Origin: Branchinecta lynchi
Taxonomy: Eukaryota > Arthropoda > Branchiopoda > Anostraca > Branchinectidae
DNA: 64,000 nt
Direction: 5' to 3'
NCBI GenBank assembly: GCA_023053575.1
Contig: JAKZAP010000022.1
Span: 483,001 to 547,000 of the forward strand
A program made the position numbers and the translations under genes. Below, in pieces: positions 33,552-40,923 of this stretch; the stretch's first letter is position 1, and the number at the start of each line of letters is the position of its first letter. A model generated the notes under the pieces. That model had not been told where the DNA came from and made no database searches. It worked only from the letters and a program-made list of their open reading frames with translations.

Positions 33552-33912
33552 GTAAGTATTTTTAGTTTTCTAGCGATAAAAACAAGGATATCCAGGTAGA
33601 TAGGAATAGCTGCATCTGAAACAAAAAATTACGCAAATATCAAATATACCACACGAGTTATCAGATGACGAAGCGCATCACAGGAGATGACGTAGGAACC
33701 AGATGGCCTGGACAGATTCTGTAAAGAATTTTTAATGGGATAGATAATGTTGCGAAGCGCATCACACGAGATGACGTAGGAAATTCTGTAAAGGAATTAT
33801 CTGGGTCAGATAATGTTGCGAAGCGTGTCACACGAGATGAAGTAGGAATCAAATGGCCTTCAAAAATTCTGTAAAGGAATCATCAAGGTCGTTAAAAGAT
33901 TTTTATTTTCAG
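33552..33912 (+). other. Putative 5'-leader intron of the 238-residue early gene
   Basis: Donor AAT|GTAAGTAT at 33552 and acceptor ATTTTTATTTTCAG at 33912, immediately before ATG at 33913. The inferred intron is 361 bp and contains three tandem copies of a GCGAAGCGCATCACACGAGA motif (33666, 33752, 33817), each followed by TGA(C/A)GTAGGAA. Confidence 0.6.
33664..33852 (+). repeat. Three tandem ~65-85-bp repeats with TGACGTAGGAA
   Basis: Copies begin near 33666, 33752 and 33817 (CGAAGCG..TCACA.GAGATGA.GTAGGAA, then ATTCTGTAAAG). TGACGT matches a CREB/ATF half-site. The last copy supplies the ATG at 33853, which argues that this ATG is not the true start of the next gene. Confidence 0.7.
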
Positions 33913-34629
33913 ATGAACAGCGAAGGTATTCAGAAGAAAACAGCAACCATTCCGAAAAAGTATATGAATGGGTTGTTCAAACTGGAGAAATCGGAGCAAG
34001 AAACATTCCTTTCGCTGTGGAGTAAGGTAGTCACAGCCTCAGATGAAGTCGAAGGTGAAGACCGTACGACAGCGTGTTCCTCTGTTGACGGGAAAAAAGA
34101 GAAGAGCGTGCAGTTTTTAGCCGATATTAAAGCGAATTTACATGCTTCGCGAAGGTTTGGAAACTTCAAAGTGGACGTAAGCATCAAGAAGGTGCTGAGC
34201 AGCAAAATATGTGGAGTCAGTTTGGAACAAGCAGAACGTTTAATTATTGATTTAAATAAAGTGGAGGTGTATTTGGATTATTTATCAGTGTTACTAAAAG
34301 CGAAAAAAGGTGAAGTGTATGCGTACATGCAAAAACTGTTCAATGACAACCCTGAGAATCTATACAAGTGTTTTCTTGAAGAACGATTTAAGAAATATGG
34401 AGAAAGCAAATCAACAATAAGAAGATATCTTCAGTTGTATGGATTAGTCCGCGAATATCCTGGAATAGCTTTCTGTGGGAAAGGGTACTATTGCATCGTC
34501 GAAAATGAAAAAGCTATTCGCAAAGCGATCCAAGAGGATGAGATATTGTCTTCATTACTCAAGGAGCATCCTGCGCAAGTTTTCTTATCCGATGAAGTGT
34601 TGATTGATTTTGATAATCTGAGTCTATAA
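33913..34629 (+). CDS. Unknown early protein, possible helix-turn-helix
   Basis: 238 residues from ATG 33913 (the frame is open from ATG 33853, adding 20 residues). I prefer 33913 because it directly follows a splice acceptor and the extra 20 codons come from a noncoding-looking repeat unit. The N terminus is basic. The middle has ICGVSLEQAERLIIDLNKVE and LDYLSVLLKAKKGEVY. The C-terminal third reads FKKYGESKSTIRRYLQLYGL, then VREYPGIAFCGKGYY, which looks like a helix-turn-helix followed by a wing. This resembles uncharacterised HTH-like proteins of animal virus-like transposons. It is the only gene under the heat-shock-type promoter. A role as regulator or replication initiator is a guess. 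AATAAA at 34650 follows the stop. Confidence 0.6.
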   Translation: MNSEGIQKKTATIPKKYMNGLFKLEKSEQETFLSLWSKVVTASDEVEGEDRTTACSSVDGKKEKSVQFLADIKANLHASRRFGNFKVDVSIKKVLSSKICGVSLEQAERLIIDLNKVEVYLDYLSVLLKAKKGEVYAYMQKLFNDNPENLYKCFLEERFKKYGESKSTIRRYLQLYGLVREYPGIAFCGKGYYCIVENEKAIRKAIQEDEILSSLLKEHPAQVFLSDEVLIDFDNLSL

Positions 34630-34720
34630 ATGTTGAATTAAGTTTTCTCAATAAATTGGTGTTTCATTGATTGAGTTATAAGCTAGATTTTGTTGCTAGG
34701 TGGTGGTTATGTGTGAAGAG

Positions 34721-35140
34721 TCACACTGGTGGAACATTCTTCTGAACTATTGATGTATTCTTGCAATATTTATAACCATTCAGACGGACTTGTTTCATGT
34801 ATTTTTCGCGAGGAAAAAATCGAAAGGTTTTACGCATCTCTGTTTCTCTCTGAATTACCTCCTCAATTGTTAACTGTCCGCATTTTAGCATTGACAACAA
34901 CTCAGTATAAAAATCATAAATAGTCCTAAATTCTGCTTTTCTATCAGCAATGCTTAATTGCTTTTCAATTATTTCGATGATAACAGCACCCAAACTTAAA
35001 GAAGCTAGCGGTAGCACTAGAAATGCAGACATTCCTGCTGCTGAAAAGAGGAATTTGGATACAAGTAAGCTATTACTTATATGATTGTAGTACTTGTAAC
35101 TGCGACGGTAAACATACATTTTCTTTTCTAATTCTTCCAT
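34721..35140 (-). CDS. Small two-helix membrane protein (SLATT-like layout)
   Basis: 139 residues, convergent with the early gene. A short N-terminal amphipathic helix (MEELEKKMYVYRRSYKYY) is followed by a hydrophobic hairpin, roughly residues 25-60 (LLVSKFLFSAAGMSAFLVLP, then LASLSLGAVIIEII). A long charged helix follows (ADRKAEFRTIYDFYTELLSM) with LTIEEVIQRETEMRKTFRFF. Paired membrane helices plus a coiled helix is the layout of SLATT-type proteins and of a family often seen next to Polinton genes. A channel, holin-like or membrane-remodelling role is speculation. The start ATG has the TATAAATG context shared by the element's genes. Its upstream region contains the iteron-like repeats. Confidence 0.6.
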   Translation of the reverse strand: MEELEKKMYVYRRSYKYYNHISNSLLVSKFLFSAAGMSAFLVLPLASLSLGAVIIEIIEKQLSIADRKAEFRTIYDFYTELLSMLKCGQLTIEEVIQRETEMRKTFRFFPREKYMKQVRLNGYKYCKNTSIVQKNVPPV

Positions 35141-35188
35141 TTATAATATAATAAAATTGTTTCGAAAAATATTTCTAACAAAATAAAG

Positions 35189-35314
35189 AGTAGTAACCAA
35201 ATGCCGATTTCGTCAAGAGTAGTAACCAAAAGCGGATTTTCGTTAAGAGTAGTAACCAAATGCCGATTTCGTCAAGAGTAGTAAAGAATAAAGGAAACCC
35301 GTGACTAGTAGTAA
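35189..35314. repeat. Five iteron-like AGTAGTAA repeats at 29-30-bp spacing
   Basis: AGTAGTAA starts at 35189, 35218, 35248, 35277 and 35307. The first three units also share AACCAAA-(T/A)GC-CGATTTCGT-like spacers. The words resemble the element tips (AGTAGTATATA). The regular spacing of about three helical turns suggests a protein-binding array or origin. Confidence 0.65.
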
Positions 35315-35441
35315 AGCATGTGCGAAACCTATAAGGGCGTCGGAAAATACATAGTAAAGGATTTGGAAAACCAGTGCTTTTCTTTACGGCTGACAAAACT
35401 CAGACGGGAGAAATTTATTAATAAAAATGTTCCCCTATTAA

Positions 35442-35551
35442 ATGATGAATACTGCAGAGGTTATTCAGCTTTGTAAAAAGGTTATATCAAACAACAAAGC
35501 GGTTATACAAAGATTATCGCTATACACATATAATGAACTGCGGACTTATGC
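35442..35551 (+). CDS. N-terminal fragment of an unidentified element gene, cut by assembly gap
   Basis: ATGATG at 35442 (context CCCTATTAAATG) opens 36 residues, starting MMNTAEVIQLCKKVISNNKA and ending YNELRTY, then the sequence runs into 100 N. The frame happens to continue into the ATPase frame, but a 100-N gap usually marks unknown length, so this may be a different gene. A family B DNA polymerase would be the natural candidate for a hidden gene here. The 36 residues alone show no recognisable domain. Confidence 0.45.
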
Positions 35552-35651
35552 NNNNNNNNNNNNNNNNNNNNNNNNNNNNNNNNNNNNNNNNNNNNNNNNN
35601 NNNNNNNNNNNNNNNNNNNNNNNNNNNNNNNNNNNNNNNNNNNNNNNNNNN
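35552..35651. other. Assembly gap (exactly 100 N)
   Basis: Exactly 100 N. By common convention this marks a gap of unknown size. Missing sequence here could contain the ATPase N terminus and the polymerase gene expected for a Polinton. Confidence 0.98.
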
Positions 35652-36254
35652 CCTCAGTGGCCATTTAGACTCTTAATTTGTGGTAGTTCTGGAACAGGGA
35701 AAACTAACCTTCTTTTGAATTTAATTTATGAATATCTTTGTTTCAACCGAATATACTTGTATGCTAAAGATCTTGAAGAAGATAAATATCAAGACCTTAT
35801 AACCAATTTAACCACTTTGGAGTCACAATGCAAATCGAAAGTCTTAACAGTAAGTAACAATCTTGATGATAGTGTCGATGTTGACGACTTAGACCCTGAA
35901 TACCAAAACTTGATTATCTTTGACGATTTTGTCACTGAAAAAGACCAGAAGAAAATAGAAGATTTATTCATAAGAGGAAGAAAGAAAAATGCCTCAATTA
36001 TTTACTTGTCTCAAAGCTATCATAAAACGCCAAAGGTGGTAAGGCTCCAGTGCAATTATTTTGCATTCTTTCAGTGTTCTAATCCAAAAGAAGTAAAATT
36101 AATAAGACAAAGCCATGTATCCAGTATAGACAATGAAAAATTTCTCAAACAATTCGAGACGGCAACCAAGGGCTACGGTTTTTTCTTCATAGATTTAAAA
36201 ATAAAAGATAAAACCCTTAAGTACAGGAAAAACTTTGAAAAATTTACCGGATAA
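35652..36254 (+). CDS. A32/FtsK-HerA-type DNA packaging ATPase (5' part in gap)
   Basis: 200 visible residues. PQWPFRLLICGSSGTGKTNL carries the Walker A motif (GSSGTGKT) with the WPFRLLICG lead-in typical of Polinton and adintovirus ATPases. Walker B is LIIFDDFV. SIIYLSQSYHKTPKVVRLQC gives the sensor region. The enzyme would pump the genome into the capsid. The usual protein starts 15-30 residues before WPFR, so only a short N-terminal piece should be missing if the upstream fragment is another gene. The next gene starts 16 bp after its stop. Confidence 0.88.
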   Translation, partial: PQWPFRLLICGSSGTGKTNLLLNLIYEYLCFNRIYLYAKDLEEDKYQDLITNLTTLESQCKSKVLTVSNNLDDSVDVDDLDPEYQNLIIFDDFVTEKDQKKIEDLFIRGRKKNASIIYLSQSYHKTPKVVRLQCNYFAFFQCSNPKEVKLIRQSHVSSIDNEKFLKQFETATKGYGFFFIDLKIKDKTLKYRKNFEKFTG

Positions 36255-36270
36255 TTTATTTCTATAATAA

Positions 36271-36885
36271 ATGAATAAATTTGGTAGTGTTGGAAAAAAG
36301 GTTAGTAACGAATCGAAAGTTACTGACGAAAATGGTAACATTAACCTACATGATAGACGAATTATAAATTTAGGTGATGCCAAGGCAGACAAGGATGCTA
36401 TTAGCTTAAGATCTATGACTGTGATTATGAATCAATTTAAAGAACAAATGACTGCAGGACAAGTGCAAGCCAACCAATACTTTAGCGAAGATATCAACAG
36501 ATTAACTGCGATAGATGATTCTCCTGATAATTCGTTGGTAAGGAACAAAGATAAAGGGTTATTTGTAAAAGAAATAGTTCGAGTTAATGATAAAGAGATT
36601 AACGCTGAAAACAAGTTGATAACAAATGTTCAAAACCCTAGAAACAAAAATGATGCTGTTAATTTAGCAACGTTAACTATGAATCTTTTAGATTATGACA
36701 AAAAGCTTCTTGGGCAACACACCCATAACGGTATAATTGAAGGAAAGATTGCTGGCCAAAAAACTCGTATCGATAATATTGAAAGAGCAGTAGTAAATAT
36801 TTTAAAAAGGCTTCTAGAGCTAGAGCTAAAACCTGTTGACAAACCATTCGTTACCAGAATAGAAAAAATTATGGCTGGTAAATAA
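36271..36885 (+). CDS. Fibre-like protein with two phage tail-fibre-type repeats
   Basis: 204 residues. Two repeats of the N-hydrophobic-x-N-x-P/D-x4-DA pattern are visible: NLHDRRIINLGDAKADKDAI (residues 25-44) and NAENKLITNVQNPRNKNDAV (111-130). This motif is common in trimeric phage tail fibres and in some virion attachment proteins. A coiled-coil-like segment (KTRIDNIERAVVNILKRLLE) lies near the C terminus and could trimerise. The gene sits between the ATPase and core-protein genes. A virion spike or receptor-binding role is inference; no knob domain can be recognised. Start context is ATAATAAATG. Confidence 0.55.
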   Translation: MNKFGSVGKKVSNESKVTDENGNINLHDRRIINLGDAKADKDAISLRSMTVIMNQFKEQMTAGQVQANQYFSEDINRLTAIDDSPDNSLVRNKDKGLFVKEIVRVNDKEINAENKLITNVQNPRNKNDAVNLATLTMNLLDYDKKLLGQHTHNGIIEGKIAGQKTRIDNIERAVVNILKRLLELELKPVDKPFVTRIEKIMAGK

Positions 36886-36915
36886 ATTTTATAAGATAAA
36901 TTAATTCCCTAATAA

Positions 36916-37482
36916 ATGGTTGAAACAATGGAGTATACAGTTTATTTGTCAAAGCTTCAGAAAGGAAAGCTGAAGAAATGCTTTGATGCTAAACAAAAAT
37001 GTCAGATACGTGTTAGTCATAGTAGACAAAATGAACGAGAACCAGTTAAGTTACTTTTAAGTAAACGACAGATTGATAAAATTGAAACCTGTAAAATGAA
37101 TAATAAGGGTTGTGATATTGATGTATCATACAAGCAGATGAGAGAAGCGATTCAAAAAGGTGGATTACTTCCATTTTTAATACCGCTAGCAATTACCCTT
37201 GGTAAGGCAGCTTTAACAAGTGGTGCTGCTGCTTTGGGTACATTCGCTGGTAAGAAAATTATGGATAAAATGACCAACACAGGTGGAGCGCTAAAACTTC
37301 CTGGAACACAAAAAGTTGTGGGTAATGGTGTACGTGGTAGACCTAAGAAGAAAACCGATGATGTCAACACAGGTGGAGCGCTAACACTTCCTGGAACACA
37401 AAAAGTTGTGGGTAATGGGGTACGTGGAAGGCCTAGGAAGTCAAAAAACGGGGACATCAAAAAAGAAGCAAAAGTAAAGTAG
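36916..37482 (+). CDS. pX-like virion core protein with tandem AT-hooks
   Basis: 188 residues. The N-terminal part has two LSK-x-Q type repeats (VYLSKLQKGKLKKCF and LLLSKRQIDKIETCK) typical of adintovirus/Polinton pX-like proteins. It is followed by KGGLLPFLIPLAITLGKAAL (81-100) and an Ala/Gly-rich helix, as in adenoviral pX/pVI-like membrane-active segments. The C-terminal third is a 30-residue unit present twice (121-150, 151-180), each ending VRGRP-(K/R)K, the AT-hook core RGRP. It probably binds and condenses the packaged DNA. The DNA repeat is 37276-37365 / 37366-37455. Start context CCCTAATAAATG. Confidence 0.75.
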   Translation: MVETMEYTVYLSKLQKGKLKKCFDAKQKCQIRVSHSRQNEREPVKLLLSKRQIDKIETCKMNNKGCDIDVSYKQMREAIQKGGLLPFLIPLAITLGKAALTSGAAALGTFAGKKIMDKMTNTGGALKLPGTQKVVGNGVRGRPKKKTDDVNTGGALTLPGTQKVVGNGVRGRPRKSKNGDIKKEAKVK

Positions 37483-37505
37483 GACCTCTAACTAATTTTG
37501 ATATT

Positions 37506-37850
37506 ATGGATGCATTAGGGGATATACCACAGTTTAGAGGTGTTTTCTCTTTAGATACGCTACCCAAACATATAAACGATTCGGAATGCGGTGTCATTAA
37601 TTATGATAAACTCGGAATGCCTGGAACTCACTGGGTTGCCTATTGTAATCTACCTGAATACCCCCATGTAGAATTTTTTGATTCTTTCGGTATTCCCCCA
37701 GGAAAAGAAATAATTAAATATCTAAGAACTTCAAAGAAAAAAATAGCTTATGAAAATCTTGCTGTTCAAAATATAGATGAATTAAACTGTGGACTTCACT
37801 GTATTTCCTACATTAAGCGCAAAATGAAGTTGGTAGCTTTTCGTTTATAA
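37506..37850 (+). CDS. Adenain-type cysteine protease
   Basis: 114 residues, short for the family but with the active site complete: His42 in GTHWVAY, Asp59 in EFFDSFGIPP, Gln88 and Cys95 in NCGLHCISY. The N-terminal GDIPQFRGVFSLDTLP is the usual Polinton lead-in, and ECGVINYD precedes the His. In adenoviruses and Polintons this enzyme cleaves capsid and core precursors during maturation. A matching site, L-M-T-G-N|G, is seen near the end of the protein at 40537-40893. Unlike almost all other genes here the ATG at 37506 lacks the TAAATG context (GATATTATGG), and the C terminus ends 15 residues after the CGLHC motif. Confidence 0.88.
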   Translation: MDALGDIPQFRGVFSLDTLPKHINDSECGVINYDKLGMPGTHWVAYCNLPEYPHVEFFDSFGIPPGKEIIKYLRTSKKKIAYENLAVQNIDELNCGLHCISYIKRKMKLVAFRL

Positions 37851-37867
37851 AAATTGTTTTCTAATAA

Positions 37868-38035
37868 ATGGAGATTTATTGTATGAAATGTAAAAAGAGC
37901 ACTGATACTGAATCAGTGTTTAAGGCAGTGTCACAAAAAAATAATGTTCCAATGCTGAAAGGGAATTGTGTTATTTGCGGATCGAGGAAAAATCGCTTTT
38001 TAAAAAAAACCTCAACGCAGAAACAGATATTTTAA
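37868..38035 (+). CDS. Zinc-ribbon protein (DUF5679-like), overlaps integrase
   Basis: 55 residues. CMKC (residues 5-8) and CVIC (34-37) with KGNCVICGSRKNRF form the two-CxxC zinc ribbon seen as a small ORF in Polintons, adintoviruses and giant viruses. Start context TTCTAATAAATG. The ORF overlaps the integrase frame by 70 nt. At 37999-38005 it has T TTA AAA followed by further A, a classic slippery layout in its own frame; a -1 shift there enters the integrase. The ribbon may thus be both a free protein and the N-terminal domain of an integrase fusion. Confidence 0.75.
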   Translation: MEIYCMKCKKSTDTESVFKAVSQKNNVPMLKGNCVICGSRKNRFLKKTSTQKQIF

Positions 38036-38937
38036 AGACGTATTATTCTAATTATTCAGGTGTTGATGATATTCACAGAAAATTAAAAGAAAATGGAGTG
38101 AACGTGTCTAAAGATACAATAAAAAATGTGTTGCAAAATGAGAATGTGTATACGTTACACAAACCTTCCTATCATAACTTTGAAAGGAGGCGAGTGTATG
38201 TTCACTATGTTGATGAGCAATGGCAAGCTGATTTAGTTGACATGCAGAAATATAAAAAAGAAAATAATAAAACAAATTACATTTTAACTGTTATTGATTG
38301 CTTTAGTAAATATGCTTGGTGTATCCCTCTGAAAGACAAAACGGGTGCTGAAATAATAAACGCATTCAGCCACATCTTTAAAGAAAGAATTCCTAAGAAA
38401 CTACAAACTGATAAAGGTAAAGAATTTGTGATGAGAAATGTTCAAACTTTTTTGAAAAATAACGGCATACACTGGTTTGCATCTGAAAGCGAATTGAAAG
38501 CACAAATCGTTGAACGGTTCAATAGAACGCTAAAAGAAAAGCTATGGAAATATTTCACTCACAATAGCACTACTAATTGGATTGATATTTTACCTTTATT
38601 TGTGAGTAATTATAATAACTCGTACCACCGTTCAATACAAATGAAACCAGTTGATGCTAGTAAAAAGGTTAATCAGAAAAAGGTTTTTAGTGCTCTGTTT
38701 CCTCCAGTAGATGAGTACAAAATCACAGGAAACGTCAAAGTAGGGGATTTAGTCAGAATTAAAAAAGAAAAAAGTATTTTCGATAAAGGATATTTACCTA
38801 ATTATACGGATGAAGTATTTCAGATAGCAACCATCAGACCTACCATTCCCATTACTTATGAAATATCTGACAAAAGTGGGGAATTAATTCAAGGAGGGTT
38901 TTATGAAAAAGAACTTTCAAAATTTATTATGAAATAA
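37966..38937 (+). CDS. Retroviral-type (DDE) integrase of the Polinton
   Basis: The open frame has 323 codons from a TTG at 37966. An HTH-like segment comes first (GVDDIHRKLKENGVNVSKDT). The catalytic core has Asp in QWQADLVDMQ (residue 89), Asp in QTDKGKEF (149) and Glu in AQIVERFNRTLK (183), a D-D-33-E spacing. A C-terminal SH3-like piece (KVGDLVRIKKEKSIFDKGYL) follows. No chromodomain is seen. It would join the element ends to host DNA, consistent with the 6-bp duplication. The first in-frame ATG (38242) lies beyond Asp89, so normal initiation cannot make the enzyme; a frameshift from the zinc-ribbon ORF is the likely route. Confidence 0.88.
   Translation: MCYLRIEEKSLFKKNLNAETDILKTYYSNYSGVDDIHRKLKENGVNVSKDTIKNVLQNENVYTLHKPSYHNFERRRVYVHYVDEQWQADLVDMQKYKKENNKTNYILTVIDCFSKYAWCIPLKDKTGAEIINAFSHIFKERIPKKLQTDKGKEFVMRNVQTFLKNNGIHWFASESELKAQIVERFNRTLKEKLWKYFTHNSTTNWIDILPLFVSNYNNSYHRSIQMKPVDASKKVNQKKVFSALFPPVDEYKITGNVKVGDLVRIKKEKSIFDKGYLPNYTDEVFQIATIRPTIPITYEISDKSGELIQGGFYEKELSKFIMK
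37999..38005 (+). promoter_or_regulatory. Candidate -1 ribosomal frameshift site (T TTA AAA)
   Basis: X-XXY-YYZ heptamer in the zinc-ribbon frame, extended by four more A. The -1 frame leads straight into the integrase, which has no ATG until 38242, past its first catalytic Asp. A homopolymer indel in the assembly would give the same appearance. Confidence 0.5.
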
Positions 38938-38953
38938 AATTACTTGTATATAA

Positions 38954-39778
38954 ATGGATTCAAGACGCTTGAGTGATATGTTATCAGATATAGTGAAGAA
39001 CAGAGAAGTTCAGAGAAGAAAGGTTCAACAAAATGAGATGGAGAAGGCAGGATTTCGGGAATATGCTTCAGAATTAAACGCTCCAGTTATTATAGCACAA
39101 AAAGAAAACACCAAAGATACCATCAAAAAATTACAAGAAAACACTGAAATGATCATAAATAAACTACAGGAAGGTGATGATAGTTCAAGAACAAGGCTTC
39201 TCCAGATAGGTGAAACGAATCAACCATATCAGCTTCCAGTTTCAGGGGTAGAAATGCAGTCAACCGCTTTAGAAGCATCTCCAACAAGTATAAAAGTTGT
39301 TGATCTGAATGAAGGTATTGATAAAGAGTTGTTAAAAGCACTTAATGTGAAATATAGAGATAATCATAGAAGATATGAAGGGGAATATTTTGAGATGCCT
39401 CATTTTTATTATGATAACCCAGAGAATATAGAAGATGCTTTGGCTGAATTAACACCGATAAGTCAAAGTTATGGTGGTCTGAAAAGTAAAAGTTATAGTT
39501 CTAGTAAGTATGATAAAATTATTTTATTTATACAAGACTATAAGGATAGATTAAGAAAAATTCAATCTAGTATACCCTTTATCAGACAACAAGGAACTGG
39601 AATATTTATGAATTGTGATGAAATGATTTCAAAATTATACACTTTGATAGGTAGCAGAGTAAACGGAAATACATCTGATGAGGTGAGAAATGAAGCTATT
39701 GATATTTTGGATTCGTTAATGCGAAATAAATTTCTTACGAAGAGAAATTACAATTCAATATATAAAAAATATTTCTAA
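38954..39778 (+). CDS. Conserved Polinton-type structural protein of unknown role
   Basis: 274 residues. The N-terminal half is helical and charged (NREVQRRKVQQNEMEKAGFR, DTIKKLQENTEMIINKLQEG). The middle has YEGEYFEMPHFYYDNPENIE, then Ser-rich KSKSYSSSKYDKIILF. The C-terminal end, LYTLIGSRVNGNTSDEVRNE with AIDILDSLMRNKFLTKR, is a stretch I know from uncharacterised ORFs upstream of the capsid genes in animal virus-like elements. It directly precedes the minor capsid gene (3 bp between stop and ATG). A virion or scaffold role is inferred from position only. Start context GTATATAAATG. Confidence 0.6.
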   Translation: MDSRRLSDMLSDIVKNREVQRRKVQQNEMEKAGFREYASELNAPVIIAQKENTKDTIKKLQENTEMIINKLQEGDDSSRTRLLQIGETNQPYQLPVSGVEMQSTALEASPTSIKVVDLNEGIDKELLKALNVKYRDNHRRYEGEYFEMPHFYYDNPENIEDALAELTPISQSYGGLKSKSYSSSKYDKIILFIQDYKDRLRKIQSSIPFIRQQGTGIFMNCDEMISKLYTLIGSRVNGNTSDEVRNEAIDILDSLMRNKFLTKRNYNSIYKKYF

Positions 39779-39781
39779 TAA

Positions 39782-40504
39782 ATGGTGTTGTTAAACATTG
39801 AAGGTAATGAAAGTATCATTGATATAACATTTAGTCAACCAATCGAATTGAATCGTAATTGGGATTATGAAATAGGTTTGAATCAGTGTACTTTGTGGTA
39901 TTCATGGCATAATATAAGTGATAAATTTGGAAATAATACATTTCAATACAGGAAAGATGAAGATAATAATGCAACAGAATGGATGAATGTTACTATTCCT
40001 AATGGGATGTATAACGATGATTGTTTGAATTATTTTTTGTGTCAGTATTTTGATACCCCAAAAGATAAATGTCCTATTGTAATTTCATCCAATCCAGCAT
40101 CTATGAGATTTGTCATACTATTACAAGAAAAATATGTATTTAGATTTAATAGTGACTTGTGTCAGATTTTAGGATTTGAGAAGGATAGTGAGATATATAA
40201 GAAAATCAATGAAGGTACAAAGCTTCCTAATATAACAAGAAGCGTTGATAAAATTCAAATTCACTGCTCTCTCGTAAACAGTTCTATCGTAAACAAAAGT
40301 AAATCAGATGTCATTTGGACATTTGTTCCGAATACAGAACCGGGTTGTCAAATTGTTGAGAATCCTAGACAATTAATCTACCTTCCTATTAATACAAAAG
40401 ACTTTATTTACTCCTTGAGAATGACAATTACTGATCAGTTGGGAAGACCTATCGATTTGAATGGTGATAACGTTGGATACGTGCTGCATTTAAGAAAAGC
40501 TTAA
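39782..40504 (+). CDS. Minor capsid (penton-type, single jelly roll) protein
   Basis: 240 residues. DYEIGLNQCTLWYSWHNISD, VTIPNGMYND and LDLNGDNVGYVLHLRKA-like C-terminal strands (RPIDLNGDNVGYVLHLRKA), together with IQIHCSLVNSSIV and FVPNTEPGCQIV, match the pattern of Polinton minor capsid proteins, which fill the fivefold vertices as pentamers. The length fits the family. The stop of the previous gene and the ATG are separated by TAA only, giving TTCTAATAAATG. A pVI-like gene and the major capsid gene follow, the usual late cluster. Confidence 0.82.
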   Translation: MVLLNIEGNESIIDITFSQPIELNRNWDYEIGLNQCTLWYSWHNISDKFGNNTFQYRKDEDNNATEWMNVTIPNGMYNDDCLNYFLCQYFDTPKDKCPIVISSNPASMRFVILLQEKYVFRFNSDLCQILGFEKDSEIYKKINEGTKLPNITRSVDKIQIHCSLVNSSIVNKSKSDVIWTFVPNTEPGCQIVENPRQLIYLPINTKDFIYSLRMTITDQLGRPIDLNGDNVGYVLHLRKA

Positions 40505-40536
40505 AGGATTAGTGAAATAAAATTATTTACCTATAA

Positions 40537-40893
40537 ATGTTGATTAATAATAAGCGATTACTTTATAAAAGGCAGTATGGACGTGGAATCGGTAGTGTAT
40601 TCAAAAACATTGTTAATTCCCAGTTATTTCAAACGTCAGCAAAACAAATAAAAGATGGGGCTATGTCAATGTATAATAATATTATTAAACCGAGATTTGA
40701 GTTGTTGAAAAACAGAGCAATAGAATATGGGAAAGATCTGATCGATGTAAACAAGAAGGAACTCATTGATGTAATTGGAAACAAAAAATCGATGAAGGAT
40801 CTTATCGGTACAAATAAAAGGATTTTAAATCAAAGAAGTCAGGACTTGATCAAAACGTTAATGACTGGAAATGGATTAAAGATTCTGAAATAA
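40537..40893 (+). CDS. pVI-like small virion protein
   Basis: 118 residues. The N-terminal KRQYGRGIGSVFKNIVNSQL resembles the Gly-rich start and amphipathic helix of adenoviral pVI-like proteins in Polintons. The C terminus has LMTGNGLKILK; M-T-G-N|G fits the adenain consensus (M/I/L)-x-G-x|G. Located between minor and major capsid genes. A membrane-lytic or cement role, released by the protease, is inferred from family knowledge. Start context ACCTATAAATG. Confidence 0.6.
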   Translation: MLINNKRLLYKRQYGRGIGSVFKNIVNSQLFQTSAKQIKDGAMSMYNNIIKPRFELLKNRAIEYGKDLIDVNKKELIDVIGNKKSMKDLIGTNKRILNQRSQDLIKTLMTGNGLKILK

Positions 40894-40923
40894 GTTTTAT
40901 TTAATAATTTCTTTCTTATATAA

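Noticed and set aside
35175..35396. 73-codon minus-strand ORF
   Set aside because: It is made of the iteron-like repeats (repeated LLLLTK) and has no TAAATG start context or domain.
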